Source of the DNA: Cellvibrio sp. KY-YJ-3
GTDB lineage: Bacteria; Pseudomonadota; Gammaproteobacteria; Pseudomonadales; Cellvibrionaceae
Assembly (NCBI RefSeq): GCF_008806955.1
Contig: NZ_CP031727.1
Location: forward strand, 3,982,001-4,046,000
Direction: 5' to 3'
DNA: 64,000 nt
How positions within the stretch are numbered: the first letter of the stretch is position 1; each line of letters opens with the position of its first letter. The notes under the pieces were generated by a model. That model searched no databases, was not told the DNA's origin, and worked only from the letters and a program-made list of their open reading frames with translations. Both the position numbers and the translations under genes were made by a program. Positions 40,785 to 51,857 of this stretch are shown piece by piece.

Positions 40785-41129
40785 GGAAAAATCCTCACAG
40801 TTACATCATTTTGGTGAAAGCATCAAACCCCAGCATAGCTCCACAACTTGCGAAACCCCAATGGAATTAGCTAATTCTTACACATCTGCGACATGAAATC
40901 GCCGATTTTTCCAAGAATACTCTTGGATATATACCTCCAATTCTATTTCATGAAGGCTTTGATATTGAGTGAATGATTGGGGCCCTAGGAGACGAAAACA
41001 AGGTCAAAATAAAATTATCCCAGTGAAAGCACCCACTTTCACCAAAACAGTTCCCCCTAAAAACAAGCCTTGCCCAATGGAATGAAGTAGAATACGCGCC
41101 ATTATTTCATTATTACTTCAGGTACATTT
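40785..41129. other. Divergent spacer between ftsH and yhbY
   Basis: 345 bases with the promoters of two divergent genes expected. I see no open frame of substance and no sequence resembling the rlmE (ftsJ) methyltransferase usually found here. Confidence 0.5.
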
Positions 41130-41432
41130 ATGCCGATCAGCCCAGAGCGCAAAAAACAGTTTCGCACCATTGGCCACAAACTAAACCCTATAGTCACCAT
41201 CGCCGGCAATGGCCTGAGTGATGGCGTAGTAGCAGAGCTTAATCGTGCACTGGATGATCACGAACTGATTAAAGTGAAACTGGCGTTGGCTGAACGCGAA
41301 GAGCGCAAGGAAGTAGTCACCAAACTCTTAAACCTGCCTAATGTTGAGCTGATTCAGGAGATTGGCAAAGTAGTTTTACTTTATCGCCACAATAAAAAAG
41401 CCAACCCCAAATTATCCAATCTACATCGTTAA
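41130..41432 (+). CDS. yhbY: Ribosome assembly RNA-binding protein YhbY
   Basis: CRM-domain protein of 100 residues that associates with pre-50S particles. ERKKQFRTIGHKLNPIVTIAGNGLSDGVVAELNRALDDHELIKVKL is characteristic, including the GxxG-like GNGLS loop. Encoded divergently from ftsH and convergent with greA, the common arrangement. Confidence 0.95.
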   Translation: MPISPERKKQFRTIGHKLNPIVTIAGNGLSDGVVAELNRALDDHELIKVKLALAEREERKEVVTKLLNLPNVELIQEIGKVVLLYRHNKKANPKLSNLHR

Positions 41433-41433
41433 T

Positions 41434-41460
41434 AAAAAACCGCCCAACGGCGGTTTTTTT
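41434..41460. terminator. Bidirectional terminator between yhbY and greA
   Basis: Stem aaaaaaccgcc/ggcggtttttt with loop caac; serves both convergent genes. Confidence 0.95.
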
Positions 41461-41479
41461 ATGACCTGAATTCAACAGC

Positions 41480-41959
41480 CTAGATGTGCTCAACCTTGTC
41501 AATTTCGTAGTCGACATCACCACCTGGTGTTTTTACTACCACCACATCTCCCTCCTCTTTACCTATCAGCGCGCGCGCAATAGGTGAGTTAACGGAAATT
41601 TTGTTGGATTTAACATCCGCCTCGTCGTCACCCACAATCTGGTAGGTCATAGACTGCTCAGTATCCAGATTGATCATAGTGACAGTAGTGCCAAACAATA
41701 CTTTGCCGCTGTGGGGGATTTTAGTTACATCAATAATTTGGGCATTGGAAAGCTTGCCTTCAATTTCATTAATACGCCCCTCACAGAAGCTCTGCTGCTC
41801 GCGCGCGGCAGAGTATTCGGCATTTTCTTTTAAATCGCCGTGGGCACGAGCCTCGGCAATGGCGTTAACTATGCGCGGGCGCTGAACTTTTTTCAGGTCT
41901 TCCAGCTCAAGGCGCAGTTTTTCTGCGCCCTGTTCTGTCATCGGAAATTTAGTGCTCAT
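41480..41959 (-). CDS. greA: Transcription elongation factor GreA
   Basis: Rescues stalled RNA polymerase by stimulating transcript cleavage. 159 residues: N-terminal coiled coil with [42 protein letters not shown] (tip acidic residues DLKENAEY) and a C-terminal FKBP-like domain. It lies 11 bases after carB in the carAB-greA operon. Confidence 0.98.
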   Translation of the reverse strand: MSTKFPMTEQGAEKLRLELEDLKKVQRPRIVNAIAEARAHGDLKENAEYSAAREQQSFCEGRINEIEGKLSNAQIIDVTKIPHSGKVLFGTTVTMINLDTEQSMTYQIVGDDEADVKSNKISVNSPIARALIGKEEGDVVVVKTPGGDVDYEIDKVEHI

Positions 41960-41970
41960 GCCTAATCCTT

Positions 41971-44900
41971 TTAAACGATTCGACTGTGCAAGTCTTGCAG
42001 ACGGCGCACTTCGATCTCTTTAACTTCTTTAAGTGCCATACACACCGCCAAACCAGCTGCCAGGGTAGTGTTGTAGTACACACGATGGTTTTCTGCGCTG
42101 CGGCGAATCGATGATGAATCACGGGTAGCTTGACGCCCTTCAACCGTGTTGATGATCAAATCAATTTCATCGTTTTTGATCATATCAACAATGTGTGGGC
42201 GACCCTCCTGTACTTTATTAACAACCTGTACAGTCAAGCCAGCTTGCTCCAACACAGTGGCAGTACCGCGTGTTGCCACGAGTTTAAAACCGAGCTCAGC
42301 CAGATCCTGGCCAACACTGACAATGCCAGCTTTATCCATGTCGCGCACGCTAATAAACGCAGTACCCGAAGTGGGAATGCGGTTGTTGGCGCCCAATTGC
42401 GATTTACCATAGGCTTCACCGAAACTGTTACCTACACCCATCACTTCACCGGTGGACTTCATTTCTGGCCCGAGAATAGGGTCGACCGCCGGGAACTTGT
42501 TAAAGGGGAATACCGCCTCTTTAACACTGAAATAGTCAGGAATAATCTCTTTGGTGAACCCCTGCTCCGCCAATGACGTGCCCGCTTGACAGCGCGCAGC
42601 CACTTTTGCCAGTGACACCCCAATACACTTGGATACAAAAGGTACAGTGCGCGAGGCGCGAGGATTCACCTCAATCACGTAAATCTTGCCGTCTTGATAG
42701 GCCAGCTGGGTATTCATCAGGCCGATTACACCCAACTCAATCGCCATTTGTTTTACTTGTTCACGCATAGCGTCCTGCACATCAGCAGGTAGTGAGTAAG
42801 GTGGCAATGAACAGGCTGAGTCACCGGAGTGGACACCGCATTGCTCGATATGTTGCATGATGCCGCCAATGACCACTTGTTTACCGTCAGATACCGAATC
42901 TATATCCACTTCGATGGCATTATTCAGGAAGTGATCGAGCAACACCGGTGCATCTTCTGACACTTGTACCGCAGTGCGCATATAGGTGCGTAACTCATCT
43001 TCTTTGTAGACAATTTCCATCGCGCGGCCGCCCAATACATAGGACGGACGAACTACCAATGGATAGCCAACTTTATCAGCAGCAAGTAAAGCTTCTTCCA
43101 GCGAACGAACAATCGCATTTGGCGGCTGCAACAGACCCAACTTGTGGATCATCTGCTGGAAGCGCTCGCGGTCTTCGGCTTTATCAATAGCATCGGGGCT
43201 GGTACCGATAATGGGTACGCCTTCCGCTTCCAATGCACGCGCTAATTTCAGCGGCGTCTGGCCACCGAATTGCACAATCACACCAACCGGTTTTTCTTTA
43301 TGAACGATTTCAAGTACATCTTCCAATGTCACTGGTTCAAAGAACAAACGATCAGAGGTGTCGTAATCGGTAGATACAGTTTCCGGGTTACAGTTAACCA
43401 TAATGGTTTCGTAACCGTCTTCGCGCATCGCGAGTGCCGCGTGTACGCAGCAGTAATCAAACTCGATACCCTGACCGATACGGTTAGGACCGCCGCCAAT
43501 AACCAAAATCTTTTTCTTATCGCTCGGATTCGCTTCGCACTCTTCTTCATAGGTTGAGTACATGTACGCAGTCGAGGTGGAAAATTCAGCCGCGCAAGTA
43601 TCAACACGCTTGTATGCCGGGCGAATATTCAAACCTTGACGGTAGTGGCGCACCGCCTTTTCGCTAGCCCCAAGGAGCAACGCCAAACGTTTGTCGGAGA
43701 AGCCTTTACGCTTGAGCTTGAACAGCTGATCTGCATCCAAATCATTCAGTGACTTACCGCGCAGTGACTGCTCTATATCGATAAGCTCTTTGACTTGTAC
43801 GAGGAACCAGGGGTCAATTTTTGACAGGTTGAAAGCATCGTTAACGCTCATACCCATACGGAAAGCATCACCCACATACCAGATACGCTCGGCACCAGCA
43901 GTGGTCAATTCGCGGCGAACTTTGGCAGCGCCCTCTTCGGTGGTGTAATCCACTTTAGATTCAAAACCGGCCGAACCAACCTCCAAACCGCGCAGGGCTT
44001 TTTGCAGCGATTCCTGGAAAGTGCGGCCAATCGCCATCACTTCGCCCACTGATTTCATCTGGGTAGTCAGGCGTGCATCCGCCTCACCGAATTTTTCAAA
44101 GGTAAAGCGCGGCACTTTAGTAACGACATAATCGATTGATGGTTCAAATGAAGCAGGAGTTGCACCACCGGTAATTTCGTTTTGCAATTCGTCAAGGGTA
44201 TAACCAATCGCCAATTTGGCAGCAATTTTTGCAATCGGGAAACCCGTGGCTTTGGATGCAAGTGCAGATGAACGCGATACACGCGGATTCATCTCGATCA
44301 CTACCATGCGGCCATCAACCGGATTCACCGCAAATTGCACGTTGGAACCGCCAGTTTCCACACCGATTTCACGCAATACCGCAATCGATGCATTACGCAT
44401 GATTTGGTATTCCTTATCGGTGAGAGTTTGCGCCGGTGCAACGGTAATTGAGTCGCCGGTGTGCACGCCCATCGGATCAAAGTTTTCAATCGAGCAGACG
44501 ATGATGCAGTTATCGTTTTTGTCACGCACTACTTCCATCTCGTACTCTTTCCAACCGAGCAGCGATTCGTCGATCAACAATTCATTGGTCGGTGACAAAT
44601 CCAAACCGCGCGTACAAATTTCCTCAAACTCGTCCCAGTTGTACGCAATACCGCCACCTGAACCACCCATGGTAAATGACGGGCGAATGATGCATGGGAA
44701 ACCGAATTCTTTCGGTGCTTCTTTTGCTTCTTCCAAGGTATGAACGATTTTCGCGCGGGCGCATGAAAGGCCAATGCGCTTCATGGCTTGGTCGAACAAG
44801 TTGCGATCTTCTGCCATATTGATGGCTTCTTCTTTCGCGCCAATCAACTCAACATTGTATTTTTCCAACACGCCGTGTTTAGCAAGCGCCAACGCACAGT

Positions 44901-45189
44901 TGAGCGCGGTTTGGCCGCCCATGGTGGGCAGGATTACATCGGGGCGTTCTTTTTCAATAATTTTTTCTACGGTTTGCCATTCAATCGGCTCGATGTAGGT
45001 TGCATCCGCCATCGCCGGGTCGGTCATGATGGTGGCTGGATTGGAGTTCACCAAAATAACGCGGTAACCCTCTTCACGCAGGGCTTTACAGGCTTGCGCG
45101 CCTGAGTAGTCAAATTCACACGCCTGGCCGATTACGATCGGGCCAGCGCCGAGAATCAATACACTGTTTATGTCTGTACGTTTTGGCAT
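41971..45189 (-). CDS. carB: Carbamoyl-phosphate synthase large subunit
   Basis: Makes carbamoyl phosphate for pyrimidines and arginine. 1072 residues with two ATP-grasp halves: first (about 1-400) with [17 protein letters not shown] and [10 protein letters not shown], second (about 555-935) with [15 protein letters not shown] and [11 protein letters not shown]. An oligomerisation domain lies between, and a C-terminal allosteric MGS domain (about 936-1072). carA ends 11 bases upstream. Confidence 0.99.
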   Translation of the reverse strand: MPKRTDINSVLILGAGPIVIGQACEFDYSGAQACKALREEGYRVILVNSNPATIMTDPAMADATYIEPIEWQTVEKIIEKERPDVILPTMGGQTALNCALALAKHGVLEKYNVELIGAKEEAINMAEDRNLFDQAMKRIGLSCARAKIVHTLEEAKEAPKEFGFPCIIRPSFTMGGSGGGIAYNWDEFEEICTRGLDLSPTNELLIDESLLGWKEYEMEVVRDKNDNCIIVCSIENFDPMGVHTGDSITVAPAQTLTDKEYQIMRNASIAVLREIGVETGGSNVQFAVNPVDGRMVVIEMNPRVSRSSALASKATGFPIAKIAAKLAIGYTLDELQNEITGGATPASFEPSIDYVVTKVPRFTFEKFGEADARLTTQMKSVGEVMAIGRTFQESLQKALRGLEVGSAGFESKVDYTTEEGAAKVRRELTTAGAERIWYVGDAFRMGMSVNDAFNLSKIDPWFLVQVKELIDIEQSLRGKSLNDLDADQLFKLKRKGFSDKRLALLLGASEKAVRHYRQGLNIRPAYKRVDTCAAEFSTSTAYMYSTYEEECEANPSDKKKILVIGGGPNRIGQGIEFDYCCVHAALAMREDGYETIMVNCNPETVSTDYDTSDRLFFEPVTLEDVLEIVHKEKPVGVIVQFGGQTPLKLARALEAEGVPIIGTSPDAIDKAEDRERFQQMIHKLGLLQPPNAIVRSLEEALLAADKVGYPLVVRPSYVLGGRAMEIVYKEDELRTYMRTAVQVSEDAPVLLDHFLNNAIEVDIDSVSDGKQVVIGGIMQHIEQCGVHSGDSACSLPPYSLPADVQDAMREQVKQMAIELGVIGLMNTQLAYQDGKIYVIEVNPRASRTVPFVSKCIGVSLAKVAARCQAGTSLAEQGFTKEIIPDYFSVKEAVFPFNKFPAVDPILGPEMKSTGEVMGVGNSFGEAYGKSQLGANNRIPTSGTAFISVRDMDKAGIVSVGQDLAELGFKLVATRGTATVLEQAGLTVQVVNKVQEGRPHIVDMIKNDEIDLIINTVEGRQATRDSSSIRRSAENHRVYYNTTLAAGLAVCMALKEVKEIEVRRLQDLHSRIV

Positions 45190-45200
45190 GTCTGCTCCGA

Positions 45201-46361
45201 TTAGGACGCCTTGCGCGCTTGCATCAATTCAATAAAGTGGTCGAATAAGGTATCGGCATCGTGTGGGCCGGGGCTGGCTTCAGGGTGACCCTGGAAGCTG
45301 AACGCGGCCTTATCGGTGCGATGAATACCTTGCAAGGAACCATCGAATAAGGATTTATGTGTCGCCCTGAGGTTTGCGGGCAAGCTGGATTCTTCCACCG
45401 CAAAACCGTGGTTCTGCGCGGTGATCATCACGCGTTTGGATTCAAGATCCTGTACCGGATGGTTGCCGCCGTGATGGCCAAATTTCATCTTGATGGTTTT
45501 GGCACCCGAGGCCAGCGCCAATAATTGGTGACCAAGGCAGATACCAAATACTGGGGTATCGGTTTCCAGAATATTTTTAATCGCTTCGATGGCGTAAGTG
45601 CATGGCTCAGGGTCGCCAGGGCCGTTGGACAGGAAAACACCGTCCGGATTCATTGCCAGTACTTCCGCAGCCGTGGTTTTGGCTGGAACAACAATCAGTT
45701 CGCAATCGCGATCCGCGAGCATGCGCAGGATATTGCGCTTAACACCATAGTCGTACGCGACTACTTTAAATTTCTTGGCTCCAGTCAGGGCTTTATGGCC
45801 CTCGCCCAACGTCCAACTACTCTCATTCCAGGTGTATGACTCACTCACGGTCACTTCTTTGGCGAGATCCAAGCCCTTCAAACCGCCGAAGGCTTTGGCA
45901 GCAGCCAGTGCTTTGGCTTCATCAATGTCATCTCCTGCCATCAGGCAGCCGTTCTGGGCACCTTTGTCGCGTAGGATACGGGTCAAGCGACGGGTATCGA
46001 TATCGGCGATACCGATCACATTGCGCGCTTTGAGATAGTCAGAAAGGTTTTCTTGATTACGGAAGTTGCTGGCTAACAAAGGCAAATCGCGAATCACCAG
46101 ACCAGTAGCCCAAATGCGCTCGCACTCTTCGTCTTCGCTGTTGGTACCGGTATTGCCGATATGGGGATAAGTGAGGGTAACAATTTGCTGGGCATAGGAT
46201 GGATCGGTAAGGATTTCCTGATAACCGGTAATTGCGGTATTAAATACCACCTCACCAACAGACAAACCTTCAGCACCAATTGCGGTACCACGGAACACAC
46301 TACCGTCGGCGAGGACCAAAATGGCCTTCTTCGGGGCAGCAAGGGATTCCTGAGTAGTCAA
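45201..46361 (-). CDS. carA: Carbamoyl-phosphate synthase small subunit
   Basis: Glutamine amidotransferase partner of CarB, 386 residues. N-terminal domain [16 protein letters not shown] and a class I amidotransferase domain with nucleophile Cys in [15 protein letters not shown] and [10 protein letters not shown]. The upstream dapB and dnaKJ usually found next to carA are separated here by a DUF808 gene and about 400 non-coding bases. Confidence 0.99.
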   Translation of the reverse strand: MTTQESLAAPKKAILVLADGSVFRGTAIGAEGLSVGEVVFNTAITGYQEILTDPSYAQQIVTLTYPHIGNTGTNSEDEECERIWATGLVIRDLPLLASNFRNQENLSDYLKARNVIGIADIDTRRLTRILRDKGAQNGCLMAGDDIDEAKALAAAKAFGGLKGLDLAKEVTVSESYTWNESSWTLGEGHKALTGAKKFKVVAYDYGVKRNILRMLADRDCELIVVPAKTTAAEVLAMNPDGVFLSNGPGDPEPCTYAIEAIKNILETDTPVFGICLGHQLLALASGAKTIKMKFGHHGGNHPVQDLESKRVMITAQNHGFAVEESSLPANLRATHKSLFDGSLQGIHRTDKAAFSFQGHPEASPGPHDADTLFDHFIELMQARKAS

Positions 46362-46761
46362 AACAACCTCCTGAGCTGGTTGGGTTTTGGCTTGGAGAAC
46401 ACCAGCAGTTACAAACCCTGCGGGATACCCTTAAAGCAAGCTAATAAATCGTTGTAGGTTCGTCATCCAAATTGCACAGACGTTCAGTTTTTTCAGGCTC
46501 AAAAAGTCAGTCGCATTGGCACTTAAAAAGTGAACATCGCGATAAGTTATTGAGTCAAAAGGCAAAATTGATCTGGCTATAAAACGTCTGGTTGTAAAAA
46601 AGCGAGATGAAACTCTGATCTCATCTCGCTTTTTTATGTTCTTGTGCGAACCGTTTTGTATTCTTTTGTTGCCCGATATCTGGTCGGGCACAATCTGGCT
46701 GCGAATTCTACGGGACTCGCCAGCGGCTGTCCACGGGAATCTGCCCTCAATCAGGTCAGTA
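46362..46761. other. Spacer upstream of carA
   Basis: 400 bases with a strong terminator (46594-46637) and a further hairpin, tgcccga/tcgggca at 46670-46690. The part between the terminator and carA (46362-46593) should hold the carA promoter; I could not identify a PyrR- or arginine-type operator with confidence. Confidence 0.5.
46594..46637. terminator. Bidirectional terminator downstream of the DUF808 gene
   Basis: Stem aaaaaagcgagatga/tcatctcgctttttt with a ten-base loop and T-runs on both strands; it isolates carA from read-through. Confidence 0.93.
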
Positions 46762-47670
46762 TCAGCGTTTGCGGAACAATTTTCCGATTAGACTCACCGC
46801 AGCTAATACCAGCGCACCAATCACCACCCCGGCAACACCATTCAATAGCGATGAAGTGAGCCAACCCACTGGTTCAGTCGCAGTGGCTGCATGCTCAATC
46901 CAATGATGAATCACGGGAATACTGTGCGTCACGATCCCACCACCCACCATAAACATGGCGGCCGTGCCCAGTACGGATAAGAGTTTCATCAGGCGCGGTG
47001 CGGCGGCTAATAAAAAGTTACCGCAAACCTGTGCGACAGGATTCGACTTTTTACACAGGTGCATACCTATATCGTCCAGCTTCACAATCAACGCAACAAA
47101 ACCGTAGACACCCACCGTCATCAACACAGCAATACTCACGACTACGGCAGCTTGTTTGGCAAATGTCGCCGCGGCCACCGACCCCAAGGCGATAACAATA
47201 ATTTCAGCGGAGAGGATAAAGTCCGTGCGCACAGCGCCTTTGATTTTGTCTTTTTCGAAGGCAACCATATCCACTTCCGGGTTGGCAACCGCTTCGATCA
47301 ACTCTCGATGGTGCTGGACTTCCTCTTGTTTGGAGTGCAGATATTTGTGCGCAAGCTTTTCAAATCCTTCAAAACACAAATAAGCGCCGCCAATCATTAA
47401 CAGCGGGACGATCAACCAAGGGACAAATGCGCTAATGAATAACGCGGCAGGCACCAGAATCGCTTTATTGAGTGCCGAGCCTTTGGCGACTGCCCATACA
47501 ACAGGTAACTCACGCTCAGCGCGCACACCGGACACTTGCTGCGCATTGAGCGCCAGATCATCGCCTAACACCCCAGCGGTTTTTTTCGCGGCGACTTTGG
47601 TCATTACCGCCACGTCATCAAGCACAGTGGCGATATCATCGAGCAACATTAATAAACTGGAACCGGCCAT
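46762..47670 (-). CDS. DUF808 family inner-membrane protein (YedI-like)
   Basis: 302 residues with several hydrophobic segments (about 70-100, 155-205, 222-250, 268-295). The N-terminus MAGSSLLMLLDDIATVLDDVAVMTK and AAKKTAGVLGDDLALNAQQVSG are highly characteristic of the family, whose function is unknown. It is inserted between dapB and carA, which are adjacent in Pseudomonas. Confidence 0.93.
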   Translation of the reverse strand: MAGSSLLMLLDDIATVLDDVAVMTKVAAKKTAGVLGDDLALNAQQVSGVRAERELPVVWAVAKGSALNKAILVPAALFISAFVPWLIVPLLMIGGAYLCFEGFEKLAHKYLHSKQEEVQHHRELIEAVANPEVDMVAFEKDKIKGAVRTDFILSAEIIVIALGSVAAATFAKQAAVVVSIAVLMTVGVYGFVALIVKLDDIGMHLCKKSNPVAQVCGNFLLAAAPRLMKLLSVLGTAAMFMVGGGIVTHSIPVIHHWIEHAATATEPVGWLTSSLLNGVAGVVIGALVLAAVSLIGKLFRKR

Positions 47671-47738
47671 TCTTTAATTCCCTGTGCGATGTTTTACAAA
47701 ATGGATTTAAGACTTTACCGCGCGACCGATCATAAAAA

Positions 47739-48575
<837 letters not shown>

Positions 48576-49178
48576 TTATTCGTCGTCAGCGGCGTTAAAT
48601 AAATGCCCGAGCTTACCCTGTTTGGTTTCCAGGTATTTAGCGTTATGGGGATTGCGCCCGGTTTGATGGGGCAAACGCTCTACAATATTCACACCCATTT
48701 CCTGCAGGGCTTTTACCTTGCGCGGATTATTGGTGAGCAATTTGATTGATTTAATCTGCAGGTGTTCAATCATCGGTTTGAGAATAGAGTAGTCGCGCAT
48801 GTCAGCACCAAAACCTAATTGCTCATTGGCTTCAACTGTGTCCGCGCCCTGATCCTGCAAATGGTAGGCACGGATTTTATTGAGCAAACCAATACCGCGC
48901 CCCTCCTGACGCAGATAAAAAATCACCCCGCGCCCTGCTAGAGCAATTTTGTGCATGGCCGCCTGTAATTGCGGGCCGCAGTCGCAGCGCATGCTAAACA
49001 GTGCATCGCCGGTTAAACATTCGGAATGAACGCGCGCCAGAACCGGTTCGTCGCTGCTGACATCCCCCATGGTGAGCACCACATGCTCTTTATCATTTTC
49101 GGCATCACAAAAACCGTGCATCACAAAAATGCCCCAGGGGGTTGGCAACTTGGATGATTCCACAAAACGAACAGTCAC
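48576..49178 (-). CDS. ribA: GTP cyclohydrolase II
   Basis: First step of riboflavin synthesis. 200 residues. Zinc cysteines are in [19 protein letters not shown], and the GTP loop is in [18 protein letters not shown]. This stand-alone enzyme is needed because the RibA-like half of RibBA in the same cluster lacks the zinc cysteines. Its start overlaps the pgpA stop by four bases. Confidence 0.97.
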   Translation of the reverse strand: MTVRFVESSKLPTPWGIFVMHGFCDAENDKEHVVLTMGDVSSDEPVLARVHSECLTGDALFSMRCDCGPQLQAAMHKIALAGRGVIFYLRQEGRGIGLLNKIRAYHLQDQGADTVEANEQLGFGADMRDYSILKPMIEHLQIKSIKLLTNNPRKVKALQEMGVNIVERLPHQTGRNPHNAKYLETKQGKLGHLFNAADDE

Positions 49179-49675
49179 AGAAACCTCACAGAATAGGCGA
49201 TGAGTTGCAGCACAAGCAGTGCGTAAATTCCGGCCAATACATCATCGATCATAATGCCGAAACCACCGTGAACTTTTTTATCCAGCCAACTAATTGGCCA
49301 GGGTTTGATAATGTCAAAAAAACGAAACAGTACAAATCCAATGACTATCCAGATCCAACCGGCGGGCGCCATAAACATGGTGATCCAGAAACCGACAAAT
49401 TCATCCCACACTATACCGCCGTGATCGTGTACGCCGAGCGCTTTGGATGAACGATCACACCACAGAACCCCTAATGCAAAAGTCACCAACAGCCAACTCA
49501 AATAAATCGGCCAGGATAAATCTTGCAGCAATATAAAAAATGGAATCGCTGCCAAAGTGCCAAATGTGCCGGGGGCCTTGGGTGCCAAGCCACTGCCAAA
49601 ACCGAAAGCAAATAAATGATTCGGGTTTTCCAGCAATTGTTTGAAGCTGGGTGTATGAAGCGCTGCTTTCGCCAT
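49175..49675 (-). CDS. pgpA: Phosphatidylglycerophosphatase A
   Basis: Membrane lipid phosphatase that makes phosphatidylglycerol. 166 residues, multi-pass: [36 protein letters not shown] and [37 protein letters not shown] are diagnostic. Lies between thiL and ribA; the thiL-pgpA pair is typical of gammaproteobacteria. Confidence 0.96.
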   Translation of the reverse strand: MAKAALHTPSFKQLLENPNHLFAFGFGSGLAPKAPGTFGTLAAIPFFILLQDLSWPIYLSWLLVTFALGVLWCDRSSKALGVHDHGGIVWDEFVGFWITMFMAPAGWIWIVIGFVLFRFFDIIKPWPISWLDKKVHGGFGIMIDDVLAGIYALLVLQLIAYSVRFL

Positions 49676-49686
49676 AAAAAATCTAA

Positions 49687-50652
49687 TTAAAAGTGTTGGT
49701 ATCCGGTGCGAACCATCGTGTAGGGCTCGCCATTTAATTCACACACAACCTTGCCGCCTGCAATCATTTCACCAATGACTGTCGCGTGTAATTTGCCCTG
49801 CGCGATTAACATAGCAAGTTCAGGCATATTTTCAGGGGCGATACTAAAACACAGCTCGTAGTCATCACCACCGCTAAGCGCCCATTGGCGTGCTTGTGTC
49901 ACATCATCCAAGGATTGCAGCGCGGGTGACAGTGGTAAATCCTCCACATAAATCACCGCACCCAAATCGCTGGCATCACAAATATGCTGCAAGTCAGCCA
50001 CCAAGCCATCGGAAATATCCAGGGCGCTGCTGGCGATTGCACGAATCAATGTCGATTCCGATAAGCGCGGTGTCGGGCGATAAAAACGCTGCTGCAAATA
50101 CGCTGCGTGCTCAACGTTAAATTTATGGGTGTTTTGGATTGCAGCCAAGGCGGCGGCGCCGTCACCCACAAAGTTGGTCACTACAATAAAATCGCCGATA
50201 TTGGCACCATCGCGCCGCAAGGTCTGTTGCGGTTGGGTCGCGCCCATCACTTGAATCGTAATCGACAGCGGGCCAGAGGTTGTATCGCCACCAACCAAGG
50301 CAATGCCAAATTCGCGCGCGCACGCGAATAAGCCACGACTAAAACGACGCAACCAGTCTTCGTTTGCTGCAGGTAGTGTCAGTGCGAGGGTAAACCACAG
50401 CGGGTCAGCGCCCATGGCGGCGAGGTCACTTAAATTGGTTCTTAAGGCGCGCTCGGCGATTAACCCTGGATCTGCATCCGCCGGGAAATGTACATCAGCG
50501 ACCAGTGTATCCACTGATACCGCCAATTGTTTTCCCGAGGGAATTTGCAGCAGTGCGCAATCATCGCCAATCCCCAGCAATACCCCTTCGGCAGGCTGTT
50601 CAGCTTGCTCGCGCTGGAAAAACTGCTGGATTAACTGAAATTCACTGGGCAC
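49687..50652 (-). CDS. thiL: Thiamine-monophosphate kinase
   Basis: Makes thiamine pyrophosphate. 321 residues: GIGDDCALLQIPSGKQLAVSVDTLVADVHFP (metal aspartates), RTNLSDLAAMGADPLWF, GGDTTSGPLSITIQVMG, and ALSGGDDYELCF. Follows nusB. Confidence 0.96.
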   Translation of the reverse strand: MPSEFQLIQQFFQREQAEQPAEGVLLGIGDDCALLQIPSGKQLAVSVDTLVADVHFPADADPGLIAERALRTNLSDLAAMGADPLWFTLALTLPAANEDWLRRFSRGLFACAREFGIALVGGDTTSGPLSITIQVMGATQPQQTLRRDGANIGDFIVVTNFVGDGAAALAAIQNTHKFNVEHAAYLQQRFYRPTPRLSESTLIRAIASSALDISDGLVADLQHICDASDLGAVIYVEDLPLSPALQSLDDVTQARQWALSGGDDYELCFSIAPENMPELAMLIAQGKLHATVIGEMIAGGKVVCELNGEPYTMVRTGYQHF

Positions 50653-50723
50653 TGTTTTACGCCGGAAATGAATAAGACGGGGAGAAAAAGGTGAGCACTG
50701 CCCACCTTGGAAATGAATACAAA

Positions 50724-51197
50724 CTAGCGGCTGTTGCGCTCAGCGTTAACTTCTAACGCCCGCACCACCGCAGCGGTTTTATCCAACACACCATTAATAA
50801 ATTTGTGACTGTCTTCCGCGCCGAATTTTTTAGCCAGGGCTACTGCCTCATTAATCACGACTTTGTAGGGCACATCGATGCGGAATTTAAATTCGTAGGT
50901 TGCCATACGCAGCAGTGCGCGGGTAATTGCATCCAGCTCCGCCAGTGAACGGTCAACCAAAAAGGGCGTAAACAGCGCTTCAAGCTCACTGAGATGTTCA
51001 GGCACGGCGTGCAAAATTTCGTGGAAATACTCCACATCCACTTTGCTCATATCGTTGTCGGTGCGAAATTCCGCTTCAATGGCATTGATGCTGGAACCTG
51101 CCATCTGCCATTGGTAAAGCGCCTGCATAGCGTAGTGGCGCGCCATACGGCGAGTAGCAGCGGTGTGGCCTTTTTGCTGGCCGGAAGAAGTGCTCAT
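50724..51197 (-). CDS. nusB: Transcription antitermination factor NusB
   Basis: All-helical RNA-binding factor for rRNA antitermination, 157 residues: [19 protein letters not shown] start, [51 protein letters not shown] at 51197 is used; an in-frame TTG two codons upstream is less likely. Located between ribH and thiL as usual. Confidence 0.97.
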   Translation of the reverse strand: MSTSSGQQKGHTAATRRMARHYAMQALYQWQMAGSSINAIEAEFRTDNDMSKVDVEYFHEILHAVPEHLSELEALFTPFLVDRSLAELDAITRALLRMATYEFKFRIDVPYKVVINEAVALAKKFGAEDSHKFINGVLDKTAAVVRALEVNAERNSR

Positions 51198-51275
51198 GAA
51201 CAATTACCTGATAAAGAACTTGAATGCAGAATTTGAATAACCGGTGCGATGGTTAACAATTAACTCTTGCCGAGC

Positions 51276-51746
51276 TTAAATTTTTCCAAACAGGGAAACC
51301 ATTTCCAACGCAGTGGATGCCGCCTCTACACCTTTGTTACCTGCTTTAGTGCCAGAGCGTTCAATGGCCTGCTCGATGGAGTCTACCGTCAACACACCAA
51401 AGGTCACCGGTACGCCGTATTGCAGTGACACCTGCGCCAACCCTTTGGTGCATTCACCGGCAACATAATCAAAGTGCGGAGTACCGCCGCGAATTACCGC
51501 ACCCAAGGCGATGATTGCGTCGAACTCATTTTTGGCGGCGATTTTCTGTGCCGTCAGCGGGAATTCAAATGCGCCCGGAGCGTAATAAATAGTGACGTTT
51601 TCATCTTTGATGCCGTGACGACGCAGGGTATCGAGCGCGCCATCTTTCAAACTTTCCACGACAAAACTATTCCAACGGCTAACGATTAATGCATATTTGC
51701 CAGCAGATGCAGAAAAATCACCTTCAACAACTTTGATATTGCTCAT
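51276..51746 (-). CDS. ribH: 6,7-dimethyl-8-ribityllumazine synthase
   Basis: Penultimate riboflavin step. 156 residues: [54 protein letters not shown] and [24 protein letters not shown] with the usual active-site His. Follows ribBA by about 110 bases that carry an inverted repeat. Confidence 0.98.
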   Translation of the reverse strand: MSNIKVVEGDFSASAGKYALIVSRWNSFVVESLKDGALDTLRRHGIKDENVTIYYAPGAFEFPLTAQKIAAKNEFDAIIALGAVIRGGTPHFDYVAGECTKGLAQVSLQYGVPVTFGVLTVDSIEQAIERSGTKAGNKGVEAASTALEMVSLFGKI

Positions 51747-51787
51747 ACTCTTTTCTCTTTAAATTTTCCAATTTTTAAATTCGTTTA

Positions 51788-51833
51788 CCTCCTCCCAACT
51801 TCCCCCCTTTTTAAAGGGAGGACTGGGAAGAGG
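51788..51833. repeat. Imperfect inverted repeat between ribBA and ribH
   Basis: A C-rich arm (51788-51810) and a G-rich arm (51813-51833) pair almost completely, with agreement at cctc/gagg, tccca/tggga and ccttt/aaagg. Hairpins of this CCTCCC...GGGAGG type occur as dispersed non-coding repeats in several proteobacteria, so it may be a mobile miniature element rather than a terminator. Confidence 0.5.
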
Positions 51834-51857
51834 TTACTCGTCTTCAGGGCAAACCTT

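Noticed and set aside
51747-51857. FMN riboswitch in the riboflavin gene array
   Set aside because: No RFN conserved blocks seen; the spacer is dominated by the inverted repeat, and it lies downstream of ribBA rather than before it.
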